Shown: piece by piece, positions 6,141 to 7,958 of the stretch | How the letters are laid out: every line of letters starts with the position of its first letter | How positions within the stretch are numbered: the first letter of the stretch is position 1 | From: MB-PLM-2 sp964385715 | GTDB lineage: Bacteria > Planctomycetota > Planctomycetia > Pirellulales > UBA7805 | Assembly (NCBI GenBank): GCA_964385715.1 | Contig: CAYLRE010000229.1 | Span: 1-7,958 of the forward strand | Direction of reading: 5' to 3' | Length of the DNA: 7,958 bases | The notes under the pieces: generated by a model | What the model was told of the DNA's origin: nothing | The model's database searches: none | The model's input: the letters and a program-made list of their open reading frames with translations, nothing else | Position numbers and translations under genes: made by a program

Positions 6141-7958
6141 CTATTCTTGTTGGTTAAGATCTCCATCGAGGCGAATCGTTTCGCCCGAGCTGGTTTTTAG
6201 TTGTTTACCGGCGTCGCCGTAGAGGATGTTGACCGGTTCGCCCTCAAGCGACTTGATCGTGGCGGCCTTGAGCTTGCCGCCTTTCCAGGCGAGGTCGACT
6301 TCGAAGCCGCCCCGAGCGCGGAGACCACGCACTTCGCCAGCCGGCCACATCGAAGGCAACGCCGGCAGCAATCGCAGTACGGTGGTGCCGGCCGCCGTTT
6401 GTTCGTGCGAGTGCAACAGCATCTCGGCCATGGCCGCAGTCGAGCCGAAGTTACCGTCGATCTGGAACGGCGGGTGATTGTCCCACAGGTTGTCGAGCGT
6501 GGAACGTTCGAGGATCTTTTGCAGGTGATGCCCGGCGACTTCGCCGTCACCTAGGCGAGCGTACATGCCGATCGTCCAGGCCCGGCTCCAACCGGTTGCG
6601 GCGCCGCCACTTTCGAGCCGGAAGTCGAGCGTCTTCTCAATCGCCGCACGCATTCGCTTGTCGGTGGCCAGGTTGATTTGATTGCCAGGGTAAGCCCCCA
6701 GCACATGCGAGATGTGTCGGTGGCCTGGTTCTGATTCGCCAAACGGGAGTCGCCATTCCATCAGCCGGCCGTCCTTGCCGATCTGCGGTTGGTAAAGATC
6801 GGCCAGCGCGGCTTTGACCTTGGTCACGAGCGGGTCGTCAGTCTTTCCGAGTGCGTCGGCCGCCTCCAGGTAGTCGCTAAAGATCTGCTGCACCAGATAC
6901 TGGTCGAAGGAATTTCCAGAAGAAAGGGCCGCCGTCTGCTTCTCACCGTTCTTGTCGGTGTAGTCGAAGCTGTTCTCCGGCGAACAAGAAGGCCGCGAGA
7001 CGAGCTTGCCGGTCTTCGGATCGCGAATCAGCCAGGAGAGCACGAAGCGGTTTGACTCCGTAAGGATCGGCCACATGCGGGCCAGCTCTTCTTTGTCTCG
7101 CGTGAAGCGGTAATGTTCGAGCACATGGAAGGTGAGCCACTGCCCGCCGTAGAACGAGCCGCCCCAGAACGGGGTCACGCTCATGATGCGAGCGTTGGCC
7201 CAAATGTCGGTGGCGTGGCCCATGCACCAGCCTTCAAAGCCCATCCGCTTGGCCATCTCGCGACCGCGCGGCTGGCAGTATTCGATCAGATCGAACAACG
7301 GGCGATGCAGCTCGCCCAGGTTGGTCGTCTCGGCGTGCCAGTAGTTCATCTGAATGTTGATGTTCAGATGGAAGTCACTTCCCCAGGGAGCCTTGAGGTG
7401 TGGGTTCCAAATGCCTTGCAGGTTGGCCGGAAAAGTGCCGGGCCGGCTGCTGGCGATGAGCAAATATCGCCCGAACTGAAAATAGGTCTCGAGCAGATCG
7501 GGGTCGTCGTACTTGCCTTGGCGAAAACGCTCGACGCGTGCTGGCGTGTTTAGTTTCTTGATGTCGGCCGCCGTTTCGCCCAACTCCAGGTGGCAGCGGT
7601 CCATGTACTGGCGATGATCGGCCACGGCGTCGGCACGGAGCTTCGCTGCGTCTTTACCCGCAGCCGCTGCAAGCGACTGTTTGGCCTTCTCTTGCCAGCC
7701 ATCAGAGAGCGGCTTATCGCAATCGTCGCGGTTGAAGTTGGTTGCCGCGGCAATAAGCAGCGTGACGTTGGTCGCACCTTTGATAGAAAGAGTATCTTGC
7801 TCGCCGGTGAGCGTTCCGTCTTGCTGAGCGACTCGTACGCGGCCATGAAAGGCGGTGCCGTCGACCTTGTTCTTCAGCGCGTCGTCGCCACGCCTGCGGG
7901 CGATGCCTTCGATGGTCAGATCGCTGCTGTCGACTTTGCTCGTCGTGGGGCCCGGGTG
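6141..7958 (-). CDS. GH95 alpha-L-fucosidase-type glycoside hydrolase (5' end missing)
   Basis: An inverting exo-hydrolase that removes terminal alpha-L-fucose (some family members prefer alpha-L-galactose) from glycans. The frame is open to the window end, giving 605 residues. Full-length GH95 proteins have about 780-800, so roughly 180-200 residues, including any signal peptide, are outside. In order: the rest of the N-terminal beta-sandwich (1-90), a linker helix, the (alpha/alpha)6 barrel and a C-terminal beta domain. Against Bifidobacterium AfcA the catalytic set is intact: NIN at 199-201 (Asn421/Asn423), Glu328 in SPEN (Glu566, acid) and Asp501 in QIDGNFG (Asp766). Other family signatures are GRYLLIASSRPG, PANLQGIWN, QMNYW and GHRHISHVLGAYPG. 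Fucose versus galactose preference and cellular location cannot be read here. It is the first visible gene of the operon. Confidence 0.93.
   Translation of the reverse strand, partial: HPGPTTSKVDSSDLTIEGIARRRGDDALKNKVDGTAFHGRVRVAQQDGTLTGEQDTLSIKGATNVTLLIAAATNFNRDDCDKPLSDGWQEKAKQSLAAAAGKDAAKLRADAVADHRQYMDRCHLELGETAADIKKLNTPARVERFRQGKYDDPDLLETYFQFGRYLLIASSRPGTFPANLQGIWNPHLKAPWGSDFHLNINIQMNYWHAETTNLGELHRPLFDLIEYCQPRGREMAKRMGFEGWCMGHATDIWANARIMSVTPFWGGSFYGGQWLTFHVLEHYRFTRDKEELARMWPILTESNRFVLSWLIRDPKTGKLVSRPSCSPENSFDYTDKNGEKQTAALSSGNSFDQYLVQQIFSDYLEAADALGKTDDPLVTKVKAALADLYQPQIGKDGRLMEWRLPFGESEPGHRHISHVLGAYPGNQINLATDKRMRAAIEKTLDFRLESGGAATGWSRAWTIGMYARLGDGEVAGHHLQKILERSTLDNLWDNHPPFQIDGNFGSTAAMAEMLLHSHEQTAAGTTVLRLLPALPSMWPAGEVRGLRARGGFEVDLAWKGGKLKAATIKSLEGEPVNILYGDAGKQLKTSSGETIRLDGDLNQQE

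Noticed and set aside
6141..7625. GH95 gene starting at the GTG at 7625
   Set aside because: The frame is open to the window end and the extra 111 residues carry the GH95 N-terminal domain, so this GTG is an internal Val codon.

Overview
The window carries five protein-coding genes, two of them cut by its ends, on GC-rich DNA with short intergenic gaps. Gene content and protein style (a cbb3-type oxidase maturation pair, a DUF4405 membrane protein, a GH95 glycoside hydrolase and an SGLT-like sodium symporter) fit a marine-type planctomycete such as a member of the Pirellulales. That assignment is inferred from overall resemblance. No rRNA or other taxonomic marker is present.

Left part, plus strand (2-2499). 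The C-terminal two thirds of a P1B-type ATPase, most likely the CcoI/FixI copper pump, overlaps by ATGA with a 250-residue SafE/TauE-like membrane protein. This pair is typical of cbb3 cytochrome oxidase maturation clusters, so the oxidase genes may lie upstream of the window. The ATPase keeps its CPC, DKTGT, TGD and GDGVNDAP motifs, but its actuator loop reads TGRS where TGES is expected.

Middle, minus strand (2513-3004). A DUF4405-like three-helix membrane protein lies tail to tail with the SafE-like gene, 13 bp away. Its 163-bp upstream gap holds a terminator-like hairpin followed by eight T (read on the minus strand) and a possible extended -10 element.

Right part, minus strand (3168-7958). 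Three genes form a probable sugar-utilisation operon. In transcription order they are a GH95 alpha-L-fucosidase-type hydrolase (5' end outside the window), an SGLT-like sodium:sugar symporter 22 bp downstream, and a DUF6786-like protein with a probable mutarotase-like fold 56 bp after that, which uses a TTG start behind a clear AGGAG site. The likely logic is that the hydrolase releases a terminal L-fucose or L-galactose, the symporter imports it, and the last protein acts on or binds the sugar. The first step rests on conserved catalytic residues. The other two are inferred from context.

No RNA gene, CRISPR array, insertion sequence or convincing long repeat was seen.
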